A stretch of DNA of 64,000 nucleotides. Source: Melieria omissa. Taxonomy: Eukaryota > Arthropoda > Insecta > Diptera > Ulidiidae. The position numbers were made by a program, and so were the translations under genes. Within the stretch, counting starts at the first letter, position 1. Each line of letters starts with the position of its first letter. The stretch lies in assembly GCA_963971225.1 (NCBI GenBank), contig OZ020267.1:2232001-2296000 (forward strand), in the 5' to 3' direction. Shown here in pieces: positions 23,484-34,929 of the stretch. The notes beneath the pieces are model-generated. The model did no database searches and was not told the origin of the DNA. It saw only the letters and a list, made by a program, of their open reading frames with translations.

Positions 23484-24060
23484 TTCAATTCAATTCACTT
23501 CAATTCAATTCAATTCAATTCAATTCAATTCAATTCAATTCAATTCAATTCAATTCAATTCAATTCAATTCAATTCAATTCAATTCAATTCAATTCAATT
23601 CAATTCAATTCAATTCAATTCAATTCAATTCAATTCAATTCAATTCAATTCAATTCAATTCAATTCAATTCAATTCAATTCAATTCAATTCAATTCAATT
23701 CAATTCAATTCAATTCAATTCAATTCAATTCAATTCAATTCAATTCAATTCAATTCAATTCAATTCAATTCAATTCAATTCAATTCAATTCAATTCAATT
23801 CAATTCAATTCAATTCAATTCAATTCAATTCAATTCAATTCAATTCAATTCAATTCAATTCAATTCAATTCAATTCAATTCAATTCTAATCAATTCAATT
23901 CAATTCAATTCAATTCAATTCAATTCAATTCAATTCAATTCAATTCAATTCAATTCAATTCAATTCAATTCAATTCAATTCAATTCAATTCAATTCAATT
24001 CAATTCAATTCAATTCAATTCAATTCAATTCAATTCAATTCAATTCAATTCAATTTAATT
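23484..24060 (+). repeat. (CAATT)n pentanucleotide array, about 111 near-perfect units
   Basis: From 23501 to 24055 the sequence is essentially uninterrupted CAATT, with one variant unit at 23886-23890 (CTAAT) and degenerate units at both edges. Five bases times three gives a 15-nt cycle with no plus-strand stop, so it appears as an open frame of repeating Phe-Asn-Ser-Ile-Gln; there is no reason to believe it is translated. It lies inside the 12-kb beat intron. Homogeneity suggests recent expansion. Confidence 0.95.
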
Positions 24061-24948
24061 AAATAGAAAATTTAGTCATTTTCAATATAGTTAGAGCTCA
24101 ACAAAGAATCAGTGCTGCCATCCCTCTCGCTAAAATATGAAATTTGCACGACCGCAGACGAGTGAGAGTTCAAAACGAAGACGTCGGTAGATTGGCAACG
24201 TGAAACTGGCGAATCGCGCAAAATGTTGTGGGGAAAGTTGTGAAAATTTCGGCATTAACAGGTCATTGCGTAGCGCACAGACACGCGCTGACGTGGGGTG
24301 GCGCGGCGTGGCGTGACGGAGGATAGGCGGATGAGCTCTGGGCGCAACTTGTAGTTGTGTGTAGTTGTGTAGCTGCCGCGTCACACTTACTTTGGCAGCC
24401 ATTCACGGCGATTATGCAAGCGCATATTTTTCGCATTCATGAAAGTGCGAGCTGAGGTGAGGCAGAGGCGAGCGCAGCGCCACGTTTGAAGCGGCTTTGG
24501 GTCTGTGGGCCGGAGCGCTGAAGCGGAGCCGGGGACTGATTGTCGGAGTGAATTCGTGCGCTTCGGTGATTTAATGGTTAAATAAGGTCGCTGCGTGTTC
24601 GAGATTATGTCGCAGATGTGTGGAAAGAGCTAAGCGATGCAATGTTGTGCTATTTGTTGTTGGGTTTTGGCAGTGAAGTTCGGCACGCAGGCGGGCGAAA
24701 TCGATGAAAGTTGAAATGTGCGACTAAATGTGCTATTTTCCAGTGTAAATTCGACGGTTTCGCGGCAACAGTGTTGCCATGTTGCCGAATTATGTGTAAT
24801 GCCATCAAATAAAATCATAAAAAAACCTTTTCGAATTGAAACACAAAATGCGATGGTGGCAAAATATGTGAAAAACGTTGGCGTAACATTACTTCACTTT
24901 CGCTATGCGCTGTCGCTGTCGCGCTTCAGTTTTACAAAACCCTATGTA

Positions 24949-24972
24949 TGTGTGTGTGTGTGTGTGTGTGTG
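24949..24972. repeat. TG microsatellite
   Basis: A TG run of about 12 units. Similar runs occur at 25272-25292, 30997-31029 (interrupted by GGG), 32912-32934 (CA) and 33298-33320 (CA, interrupted) within the same intron. Confidence 0.9.
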
Positions 24973-25734
24973 AGTAGTGTGTGACGCATGCCGCACGGGT
25001 TATTTCAATAATATGCAAAATAGCGCAGAGACCAGCGGAAATTGCTTTGGGGCTGCTGTATTAGTTTCACTTGCCGCGCCCTCCCTACGCTCCTCGAGCA
25101 GCAAAAGGACGCGCTGTTGACACAGTGAAAAAACGAAAACCAAAAACAAACGCAAAACAGAAAAAATCAATAAAAAGAAAACATAATAAAATCCGAAATG
25201 CAATAAGACAAACTATTCAATATTTTTGCGTAGAATATTTTATTTAAATTCATTTTATTGATTTACGCCTTTGTGTGTGTGTGTGTGTGTGTTGGTGGGT
25301 TAATGTTTATGCCAACAGTGTTGAGAGGAAACTGAAAAATGTAAAGGAAATGTAGAACATATGAAATTTGTACCATTGCAATAAAATTATTTTCAAGGAT
25401 TTTTTTCCATATTTGGCAAATGAGAAGCGACTGCATTGCACGCTACAATGAATTTTTTTTTATTATAAAAAAAGGTGTATTCTCAACTTTTGATTGTCAT
25501 TTTTGTATAGTTACTCCTCGAAACAATTTACGATTTTGGAGGCCACTATTTTTGTAGGACATCGTCGTCTTCTTTGCCTGAATGACTATCAGTTCGAATA
25601 AGTGATATCAGGAATTAAATTTGCATCAGTTTGTACTCTTAGTGCTTTGGCATTGTGCAAGCTTCTTTATTTGGGTTTGTTTGACTGCATAGCTTCTGAT
25701 CCATATCATTAAATATTTTGCCAGGATTCAGATT

Positions 25735-26450
25735 ATGGTTCAGGAGTCAGATTATGACCCATTGTGATACCACGGAGTAGAATTCCTCATCTGAAACTCG
25801 AACCAACCAGAATAAGTAGTAAGGCTGATTAAGTCCTTGATGTCCTCCATTGTGTTTGATAGTAAAGCCTTAAATGTTTCTGACGATTGCTGCATGGCGC
25901 TGCACAGGTACACATAAGGTCGATAAAGGTTTTGTTTCTCACTTTGTCTCTGCAACTTTTGCAGAAGTCGTTGGCTGGGTGAGCGAAGTCAAGTTTTCTT
26001 GCGTTGTTACTAAGAATGCCGATTCAGCTGTGGTCGATATGTAGGAGTCCAGAGACCGGAGACCATTTAGGCTACAAAAGCCCACAGTCAATGTCCGCTC
26101 ATTCATGAACTAGTTTGAGGTCCTTACGCAGCCTAGTAGACTAAGAATAGTCCTATTGACTGGACCTCCGAGATTTTCAAAGAAAAAGTTGTTCAATAAA
26201 GTCAAAGGCAATGATTTCTTCGACTGGGATAGATGAAGCTTCTCATGGAGATATCGCGGACTTTTTCCATAAAAGTAATTCAAACAGAAATATGCAGGTT
26301 TTCGCAGCTCATAAGTAGTTAGTTCATAATGCTTCATTCAAGAATTTTTTTCTCCACAACTTCAACTATGGCAAAAGTCATTTGAAAACAAGCCCAACCT
26401 TCTTTCGTTTCACAGTGACCCCTCAGAACACCAATCATGGTTCACATCTG
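25735..26450 (-). pseudogene. LINE (Jockey/R1-type) C-terminal fragments, minus strand
   Basis: On the minus strand about 25900-26030 reads IGILSNNARKLDFAHPAND, then FCKSCRDKVRNK and LMCTCAAP, with a stop just before IGI. This is the cysteine motif (NDFCxSCxD ... CxC) at the end of many insect LINE ORF2 proteins. Downstream on that strand a GGTATCACAATGGG-like segment near 25755-25775 matches the usual 3' region. A further piece, MIGVLRGHCET, is readable near 26400-26440. Frame breaks separate the pieces. Dead element; minus orientation relative to the host gene. Confidence 0.65.
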
Positions 26451-27109
26451 ATGCCTTTTCAGTGAGGGAAGCTCTTTAGGACGAAGGAAGGTTGAAGTTG
26501 GCTAATGTGGCACACAGAAAATCCTGTGTTGCCTTCAGTCTATTCTTGGTTAGTTTTTTGTTCGAAGCTCACAAAAGTTCAGTGATAATACCGAAAAATA
26601 TCCTAAGCGTGTTCTTTCGAAATCCAACTGATGTTTGTTGCGCTTCTTTCAGTGCCGTTATCCGGTCTCGGAGATCGTCCAGGCAAAGTTGAAAAAAGTT
26701 AAGCAATATTTACCATCTTCTCTAATTATACACCAGCAAATTCTGCTGCGAGCTCCAAGAATTTCTGTGTCTAGTTCTATCTCCCAACCTTAACACATGA
26801 ATATGTAAATTGCCTGTTTTGATGGAAATTATCTATTAAACTCTTTAAAATTTGCCTATAACGCGGCTCAGATGTTTTTTAAATTAGAAAAGTTCAATTG
26901 CAACAACAACCCTGATCATTCATCGTCATCTTTCTTCCCCCTTCAAACATACACAAACACGTTTTCGCTTCAAGCGATTTCAACTGAACGCTGGTCCTTT
27001 CAGTGCACTCTTGGTCCTTTTAATATTCAAGTGGTTTTTCGCAAACATTCAGATATGAATTCGCCCACGTTTTAAACGCAAAGTGCTTTACGCATGTTTC
27101 GCTGAACCG

Positions 27110-28230
27110 GAGCCCGACGCTGATTAGAGCAAAGCAAAAGCAAACGCTGATGGCATTATCCTTTTTATTGCTGCCCCACCGGCCGCCGCGCTTAATCCGA
27201 GCACTCGAATCGATTTGGTATCGTTGAGTGAACCCGTGAACTGCCGTGAACCGGCAGAATGCGCTGCAGAACTTAAGCTGCTTAAGACACTGCTGCGAAT
27301 TTCTTCGGGTACAGTTGGTCGATTGTAAACAATTCGCCAGAGCGACGCAGCTGTGCTGGCTTGGGGCGAGTGGTGGGGGGAAGTGCGGGGTCGCTGGAGT
27401 GCGTGCAACGCAACATTTCGGGGCCAATGTGTGTCACGTAATTTCCGCATGACAGAATTTTGCAAAACACAAAACACAAAACGGTACAAAAAAAGACACC
27501 GACGAGAGAAAAATGGAAAATGTGCGTTAAAAGCGTCAATCACAATAACAACAAACGACCAAAGCGACGAGGAGCGCGAGGGCGAACGCCAACGATGACG
27601 CTGACGCTGACATGACGACAACGACGACGATGCTGAAGTGGATGTTGATGGCGTTGGCTGGTGGCTGGTGGCTCGTGGCATCGACAATTGCCCGCGAATG
27701 ATGCCAGCGACAATTGTGGGTACATCAAGCGGCAAGCGGCAAATGATGCCAACAATGAGCTTCGAAGCGCGCGCGAGCCAGCAAAGGACGACGCACAGCG
27801 CGCCCAAGGAAGCATGCACATTAAAAGCAACAACAACAACAACAGCCACAAGACAACACCGACGAGCAGCAACTGTGACAACGACAATGCTATGAATATC
27901 GACAATGACAGCAACAATTGCTGCCACTTGCGTTCAGGTTACTGGGTCGCGCAGCAACATAAACTTGCTTGCTGCTGTTGTTTAAGTTGTTGTTGTTGTT
28001 TTTGTGGTTGTTGCGGTTACGGTTTGCGTACTTCTTTACATGCGCCACTCGACGCTTCAGCACGAAATCACCAAAACCGCCGCCAAGGCCAACCGACCAA
28101 ATGTATCTATCGTTGTTTTTGTTCCCATAGCAGCAACGGGTGGCAGTCATCGCAACAACAACAACAACAAGAACCACAGTCGCAGCAACATTCGGCATGT
28201 CGACGGTAGCAATGACAGTCACAGTTAATC
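27110..28230. repeat. CAA/CAG/GAC-rich low-complexity DNA
   Basis: Trinucleotide-rich sequence (CAACAACAA, GACGACGAC, GTTGTTGTT) gives long open frames on both strands, including 267 codons on the minus strand, but the translations are Val/Ala/Cys or Asn/Ser/Gln strings without family signals. Treated as non-coding intron DNA. Confidence 0.6.
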
Positions 28231-29124
28231 TTTATTTCCGTTTGACATTAAATATGGAGAATTGTGCTCTGACAGCTAAATTCCACTTTGGTGGTTGCCA
28301 CCCGCTTGCGATGTCAAACGTTTGCCGGCATGTGTGAGTCGGCTGTCTGTTCCATTTGTCAGCTTAGCTATCGCTGTGCACTTCCGTTTGCCTGTCTGTC
28401 TGTCCGTTCGACTGTCTGTTTGTTTGTAATTTTGGCTGCGTGTCTGTTGGTTTGGCTTTGTTTATTTTTGCGCGTTTGGGGATTTATTTGTGACGCCTCT
28501 CGCTTATTTACCGCACAGCGATTTTTCGTTTTCCCACCTAAATCAACTCGAATCGACTCGACTTGGTTAATGCTCAGGTATGCCCAGTTATGGGCGTGAA
28601 GCCAGCAATTTGACAAGCTGTGCGCCATGGCCCATTAGAACGTTTAAGGTTGCAATTGCTTGTTAAATTGTTTTTGTTGTTGGTAATGTTGTTGGAATGC
28701 TCGTTAGGAAATAAAACAAAAATTAGACATTGTTGTGCATGTTTGGCGAGTTGCAAGTTTTTTATGGGAGAGTTGGGTCAGAGATATCTGACATCGTGTG
28801 TTGGGTTCTTTTGAGTGTCATTTGAGAAAGTGTTTCCTTTCAGCCTTAAGCGTTCCTTATTGATCCAAACAATGAATGTCTCAGCTAGTGGGATTCGTAA
28901 GAGGAGATTCATTTTAAATTTTAATTGCTAGAATTTATTTATGAGAAAAATGTTGAATTGTCGAATTAAATGTCGATCTCAACGATAAACCGATGTGTGG
29001 AAGATTCTAACACCTTACTATGTATCACCTGCCGACTGAACAGTACAGGACTTGTGATGTCAGAAGTGGGTCAGATCCGATTTCCTTTTATCTGCAGCGA
29101 TTTTTCAAAAGTTCACTTTTTCTA

Positions 29125-30530
29125 CTCCAAAATCCCTCCATTTCCTACGCCCTACTCTCCTTTCTTTTTTTCTCTACTCCGTACTCTCTACTTCCCACTT
29201 TCCACTCCTTACTCCTTTCTCCCTACTACCCATATCCTTTTTCCTACTACCCATTCCTTATTACCTGCTCCCTACTCCCTATTTCCTACTCACAACTACC
29301 TACTTTCTACTCCTTCCTTTCTATTTTCCAGTTTCCAGTCTCCATTTCCTACTATCCTGCTTTCTTTTTCCTATTTCCTGTTCCCTAGTCACTTCTTCCT
29401 ACTCTCAATTATCCCTTTTCTACTTCTTAATTTCTACTTTCCAGTCTTCAACTCCTACTATCCTGCTTTCGGTTTCCTATTCCCTGCTCCCTATTCTATA
29501 CTTATTACCTTCTACTCCCTACTGTCCATATCCTTCCTCCTATTACCCATTCCCTATTTCCTACTCCCTACTATCTACTCCTTGTTGTTTACTTCACACT
29601 CCTTCCTCCTTCTGCTATCTACTCCCCAAGTCTCATTCCCTACTATCCTGTTTTTTGCTTCCTATTTCTTGCTTCCTACTCCCTACCATTACCTTCCGAC
29701 CTTTACACCACGTATTCATTTTCCTACTATTCATTTTATTTTTCCTTCTCCTACTTCTTAATTTCTATTTCACATCATCTACTCCTTACTTTCTGCTCTC
29801 TACTCCTCAATCCCTATTCCCTGCAGTCCTCCTTTCTACTCCCCCCTTCTTACTCCATACTTACTCTCTACTTCCAACTTCCAACTTTCTACTCTCTACT
29901 TTTTACTCCAGTCTGCTTTCTATTTCCTACTATCTGCTCCCTGCCCTCTACTCATTATCTTCTGCTGCCTACTGCCATTCCCTATTTCCTGCTCCTTACT
30001 CCCTACTTCCTACTCTCTACTTCCTACTTTCTACTTCTTACTTTCTACTCTCTACTTTCAACTCTCCAGTCTCCATTCCTTACTTTCCTGCTTTCTCTTT
30101 CCTAATCTCTGCTTCCTGCTCTCTACTTATTATCCTCTGCTCCCTATTCCCATTCCTCTACTTCCTACTTTCTACTCTCTACTCCCCGGTCTCCATTACC
30201 TACTTCCCTGCTTTCTATTTCTTAGTCTCTGCTCCCTGCTCTCTACTTATTATCTTTTGCTCTCTAATCTTATTCCCTATTTTCCTACTTTCTACTCTCT
30301 ACTTTTTACTCTCCAGTCTCAATTCCCTATTTTCCTGCTCCCTACTTCCTACTCTTTACTTTCTTCTCTCCATTTCATTTTCTACTTCCCTGCTTTCTAA
30401 TTCCTACTCTCTGCTCGCTACCTCCTACTTCTTACTTTCTACCCTCCACTCCCGAATGCCTTCTTCCACTCCTCTACTTTCTAATTTATACTCCAACCTC
30501 TACTTTCCACCCTCTCGTCTCTACTACCTT
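29125..30530 (+). repeat. 1.4-kb pyrimidine-rich tract of degenerate CTACTYYCTA units
   Basis: The plus strand is almost free of G. It is built from drifting words such as CTACTCCCTA, CTACTTTCTA, CCTGCTTTCT and CTCTACTTCC. Absence of G and of TAA keeps plus-strand frames open for 263 and 310 codons (Leu/Ser/Pro/Phe/Tyr strings), which are not believable proteins. Longer local repeats recur, for example CCATTCC(T/C)TACTTTCCTGC-like phrases near 30071, 30192 and 30330. Confidence 0.9.
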
Positions 30531-33500
30531 GGAAGTGTATTTTTGTTGCACCATAGAACCATCGTTGTCCGCCCATTGAAATCTTAAATTTATGTAATTT
30601 TGAAAAATCTAAATATGACACGAAAAATAACACAAATTCAGCAACGAAAGCCTCTAATTGCTTGCATATTGTTTGTTCGCTTTGCCAACGCCGCCTTCAG
30701 AGAGTCTTGTCTCGTCTCGTCTCGTCTCAGAATCGTCGCAATCAACGTCAGTAATAATCATTTGTCAATTTTATAAACACTCGCACGAATTTGTTCCCTC
30801 GACGCTGACAATTCGTCTGCGTAAGCGGCCAAACAAACATTTGCGTAGACCGCAAGTAAACACTTGGAAAGCTGGTCAGGAAAACTGAGCGCACCGAAAA
30901 CAAAACCGGCAAGAATTAAACGTTTGATATATGTCACCAACACCATTAGCAACGCCCTCGCAAAAATATGCTTCAACGCATGCATCTAAATACATTTGTG
31001 TGTGTGTGTGTGGGTGTGTGTGTGTGTGTAGCACACATCAGACAGAAGTGGAATAGAACATTGGAATTTCAGCAAATCGGACATGAGGTGACAGCTCAAA
31101 TAGCTGAGACCGCAAAGCAATCCTTGCGTACTATTTACACAGCCATAAACGCACACACAGACAAACACACACACACACTCACACACATCACTTGTCAAGG
31201 CAACGCCGGTGTTTACGTCTCGGCTTTGTGTGGCTGGTATATTTTTATTTCGATTCTGTGTAATTATGTGTTTGTGCTTATTTTTTCCGTCTCCTGTTTC
31301 CATTGTGTTCACTGACAAAATCCGTAACAAAATCTCCCACTCAAGATTTCCAGCCTACAAAAATGTAGTCATTTGTTTTTGTTGGCATTGGTGATTTTTT
31401 GTACTTGTTGGTTTTAGTCATTCGATCTTGTTTTCATGTGTCCAACTCAAGGCTGTTGGTTGGTTGATGTTGACAATAATTCAGCCCACGCTTTCAGTTG
31501 GCCAGTTTTGTGTATCAGCAAAAATTGACTTGTTCGAAGAAAAACTTGGCTCAGTTATTTGAATTTTTTTGTTTTAATGTTTTGCGCAACGACGTTTTTC
31601 TGCACAACGATGAGTGAATTTCCTATTATGAGTTTGACTAGCAGAGAAAGCCACAAAAGGAAATCGAAAGCTCATAATTTTTTCTCATTTTCAAGTTCAA
31701 CAGTCAGAGAATTTTCTCCAATATTCAAAGAAAAAGAAATCATCTTTGTTCAAGTGTGGCCGCAAAATTTGATTGCACTGCCGCCGCTTCTTGCCGCCAC
31801 TCGACCCACTTCAGCCGCAAATGCAAAACTCAATTTGGTGCAGGTAAAATATTTGGCATGTTGGCCAAAAAAATTAAAAATTAAAAATTACAAAAACAAA
31901 AATAATAAAAACATTCGTTCGCTCGCAGTCCAATATTTGCGCTCGTTTGAGTTGCGTTGTTCTGGCGCCAACTTTAAATTAGTTTATTTTCGACGCCCTG
32001 CGGCGTATGCTTCAATTTTAATCACTTGATGCCATTAGCCTTTTAAGAAACGCAAGCAAAAAGGCGGCAAACAAGAAGAACGAACGAGCAAGAAATTAAA
32101 AGCCACAAGAACAGCGCAGGCAACTTGAGCGAAATTAAACTTGAAAGGTTAGCAGTGACCCTCATTAAGCGCGACGGGGCCGAAGGGCGCACGGCGAGCG
32201 AAAAAGGTCAAAGCGAGCGAGACCAGAGAAATTCGATTTTAATTTGCATGAACGCAGCTTCGGCTTCGTAATTTCTGGCCTCGGGTCAAGCAAGCAAATC
32301 TTTCATATTCGGTAGTTGGAGCAGCAGCATTGACCAGTCGAGCTGGCACGGCTTGTGTTGGCTGCCAGCGTAGTTTTTGTGTTGTTTGGCTAGCTGGAAA
32401 ATTTGTGTTTGATCATTGCCTACATTTGGGCGTAAATAATGCACGACATGTAAATTTAATCAGGACTATAAATAAAGCAGCGCCATAATGAAGTATTCTC
32501 GGAAGGAAACTTGTGTGGCACCAACACACATTCATACACGCACACATGTGTAAATATGCAAGTTAGCTGGGCATGTTTGGGCATTGTTGGCAAGTGGCAT
32601 ACTTTTAGGCGATTGACGAAAAAGCAAAATGCTTGGAGTGGAGGGTGGAGAACAATTACGCAGTGTGCTGCGTGAAAAGGTCCAAAACTTGCCCACACTC
32701 TCATTCTTTCTATCGAACTGATTTTGTCTCTTCCTCGTTTCTCGCTCACGCAGCTGACCAGCGTTGAGCCACGTCCTTCTGCCTGCCTGTCTGCTGTGCC
32801 GCATTCGCCTCGGCCTTTGTCATGGAAATTATTTTCTTCATTAGTTACTTTGTCGGCGCTGTTTGGTGACTTAATTAAAAAGTTGCAAGTTGCCTTATAA
32901 AAATATTCACCGCACACACACACACACACACACAGAGACACACAGCCACCCAGAGCCACGTTGGCATGCAGCAAAGTTAAAAGCTAAAGTTGAGCTCGGG
33001 CAGACAAGTCAAGTTGAGGGTAGTTACGGAGTTGTCGGCTGCTGGATAAAGAAGTTTCCACGGAACTCATAAAACGGCAGCGAAGCGGCAGCAAAAGTTC
33101 GCACGACATCAGCGCTGTCGACGTTTTTATGATGTATGCTAAGGAGCTGTTGAATTCAATATGAGCCCATATGCATGTTTGTATGTGTATGTGTGAGAGT
33201 GTGGGTGTATTGCGTTGTTAAGACTTCATCCATCCGGACTGCATAGTTTGTCAGCACATCGTACAAATGCGGCGCGTTGTGCGTGCAGAATCGGCAAACA
33301 CACACACATACACACACTCATGCCGAAGCTGTCATAAGCGCAGCAAAAAAGGCTCACGATTTTATTAAATTAAGCTCCAAAAGTTACAAAACAACTTTTT
33401 GCCAAGTAGCGACAGCGCGCCGAAAGGACCAACGTCTCCAAACTTTGGCCGTATGTGCTGGATTTTTGGACACGAGCATTTTCGGAATCGTTTTCTTGAT

Positions 33501-33687
33501 GATGGGATTCGAGCAGTGCTTAACAAATTAAAAAATAAAACAACAACTTAGCTAAAAGTTACTTGTCAAAGTGCACATTAATCATATCAAATTACAAGCC
33601 CTTTCGAAATTCAATTTGCCAAAATAAATAAATAAATGTCACTAAATGTTGTTGTTGTTCTTTTCGGCAATTTGCCATATTTTGCAG

Positions 33688-33821
33688 AATTGCCCGAGAA
33701 ACGTCCGACATTGTTCACCGATCACTCACGCTACGAGCCGGGCGATGTGTTGCGCGCCAACTGCAGCACGCCCCCCTCCCGCCCACGAGCCGAGCTTAAG
33801 TTCACAATCAACAACATGGTG
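33688..33821 (+). CDS. beat-II: Beat-family Ig protein, exon opening Ig-like domain 2
   Basis: The acceptor TTTTGCAG ends at 33687 and the donor GTGAGT starts at 33822. The first two bases (AA) join the G left by the exon ending at 21571 to make Glu (GAA), so the phase agrees. The peptide reads ELPEKRPTLFTDHSRYEPGD, then VLRANCSTPPSRPRAELKF and TINNMV. This is the linker plus first strands of the second Ig-like domain, with its first cysteine in ANCS (a potential N-glycosylation site). The exon ends in phase 0. In this family the next exon carries the partner cysteine and a variable C-terminal tail or GPI signal; neither was recognised in the remaining 30 kb. The 12.1-kb upstream intron holds several large repeat arrays. 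Confidence 0.9.
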
Positions 33822-33962
33822 GTGAGTACTTGAGTCATTTGAAAACATATTCCATGAAAACATTTTATATGAAAAATTTCTAAATTAAAAAAACTGCATA
33901 GAATTGAGTTTTTAAGAAAGAAAACAAATTGAAAATAATAAAATCTTAGTAAAATATAAATC

Positions 33963-34234
33963 TAAAAATAAAATAAAATAAAATAAAATAAAATAAAATA
34001 AAATAAAATAAAATAAAATAAAATAAAATAAAATAAAATAAAATAAAATAAAATAGAATAAAATAAAATAAAATAAAATAAAATAAAATAAAATAAAATA
34101 AAATAAAATAAAACAAAATAAAATAAAATAAAATAAAATAAAATAAAATAAAATAAAATAAAATAAAATAAAAATAATAAAATAAAAAAATAAAATAAAA
34201 TAAAATAAAATAAAATAAAATGAAATAAAATAAA
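33963..34234. repeat. (TAAAA)n pentanucleotide array, about 50 units
   Basis: The array begins only about 140 bp after the donor of the exon ending at 33821. A few units vary (TAGAA, CAAAA, TAAAAA, TGAAA). On the minus strand it appears as an open frame of repeating Phe-Tyr-Phe-Ile-Leu, an artefact. GATA-type repeats follow at about 34234-34262. Confidence 0.95.
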
Positions 34235-34451
34235 GATAGAACAAATATAGATAAGATAGATAGATTTATATGAAATAAATATATAGAAGATAAAATATTT
34301 TTTTCGAATTTAAATACAACATTGTTATGAGAGAAAACAAAAAAACTTGCTCAGTTGTTTTAGTACTTTACTTTACTTACTCCACTTCGATTTGGTAAGA
34401 GAGGGGTTTCGTTGTGGGGCTATCATAACCGTTATATACATATGTACATAC

Positions 34452-34622
34452 ATGTTGAACTGATTGCTCCAAGGGCGACTCATATAGGACCACTTTGATA
34501 CTTTGAACACATTGAAGACGGCGGCGACGGAGCCAAACAACTTCTCGATGGCGTCAACAGAATCACAAACATAGTTGAATTGGAAGGTGTTTTGGCACTT
34601 CCTCTGTTGATTTCCAAAGTAC
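34452..34622 (-). CDS. Candidate internal exon of an unidentified minus-strand gene
   Basis: On the minus strand a 171-nt open stretch lies between a pyrimidine-rich acceptor (TTTTCTAG ending at 34623) and a GTATGT donor (starting at 34451). One base completes a preceding codon, then 56 codons and two bases follow. The peptide starts YFGNQQRKCQNTFQFNYVCD and continues SVDAIEKLFGSVAAVFNVFK, then SKWSYMSRPWSNQFN. Codon use is coding-like (GCC ATC GAG AAG, GTC GCC GCC GTC TTC) and stands out from the AT-rich surroundings. I do not recognise the family; the alternating aromatic and aliphatic pattern could be membrane-associated. It may be a nested gene in the beat intron, a pseudogene fragment or part of a transposon. 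No flanking exons were identified. Confidence 0.35.
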
Positions 34623-34929
34623 CTAGAAAAAGTAAGAACTCCAACAAAAGCATAGCATAGCATTCTGCTGCCAAGCAGAAATACTAGTTGTAAGGTTGGC
34701 GAGAGCGACAAATGTGGTTAGGGTCGTGTAGCTGTACAATTTTTAAGATAATCGTTTTCATAGGAACGATCCAAAGTAAGTCAGATCTATCACTCACAAA
34801 ACCAGTTTGATCTTCTAACGATGCCAAGTAGACAGTGAATAGTCATCTAAATCCAGAGGATCGTCACACCGACGTTAGCCAAGTGAATCCTGCTTCACTT
34901 AGAGAGTGCAAGACTAATACATGAAAATA

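Larger units (their letters stand above)
21572..33687 (+). other. Large beat intron (12.1 kb) rich in simple-sequence arrays
   Basis: This phase-1 intron is bounded by GTAAGT and TTTTGCAG. It holds the AGTAATTG-type degenerate repeats and a 142-bp tandem duplication at 22.5-22.8 kb, the CAATT array at 23.5-24.06 kb, a LINE fragment near 26 kb, CAA/CAG-rich sequence at 27.1-28.2 kb, and the pyrimidine tract at 29.1-30.5 kb. Segments 24.1-25.6, 28.2-29.1 and 30.6-33.6 kb show only microsatellites and unrecognised non-coding DNA. Confidence 0.8.

Noticed and set aside
23435..24058. 207-codon open frame of repeating Phe-Asn-Ser-Ile-Gln
   Set aside because: It is the CAATT array read in a frame that cannot contain a stop; no coding evidence.
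27124..27927. 267-codon minus-strand frame
   Set aside because: Val/Ala/Cys-rich low complexity from CAA/GAC repeats, no splice context and no family signal.
28970..30587. Open frames of 263 and 310 codons, hydrophobic, membrane-like
   Set aside because: They arise because the tract lacks G and TAA on the plus strand; composition is simple repeat.
31559..32029. 156-codon plus-strand frame with a GTAAAA donor-like site
   Set aside because: No acceptor or family match; lysine/asparagine-rich AT sequence explains the openness.
33912..34244. Minus-strand frame of Phe-Tyr-Ile-Leu repeats
   Set aside because: Translation of the TAAAA array.
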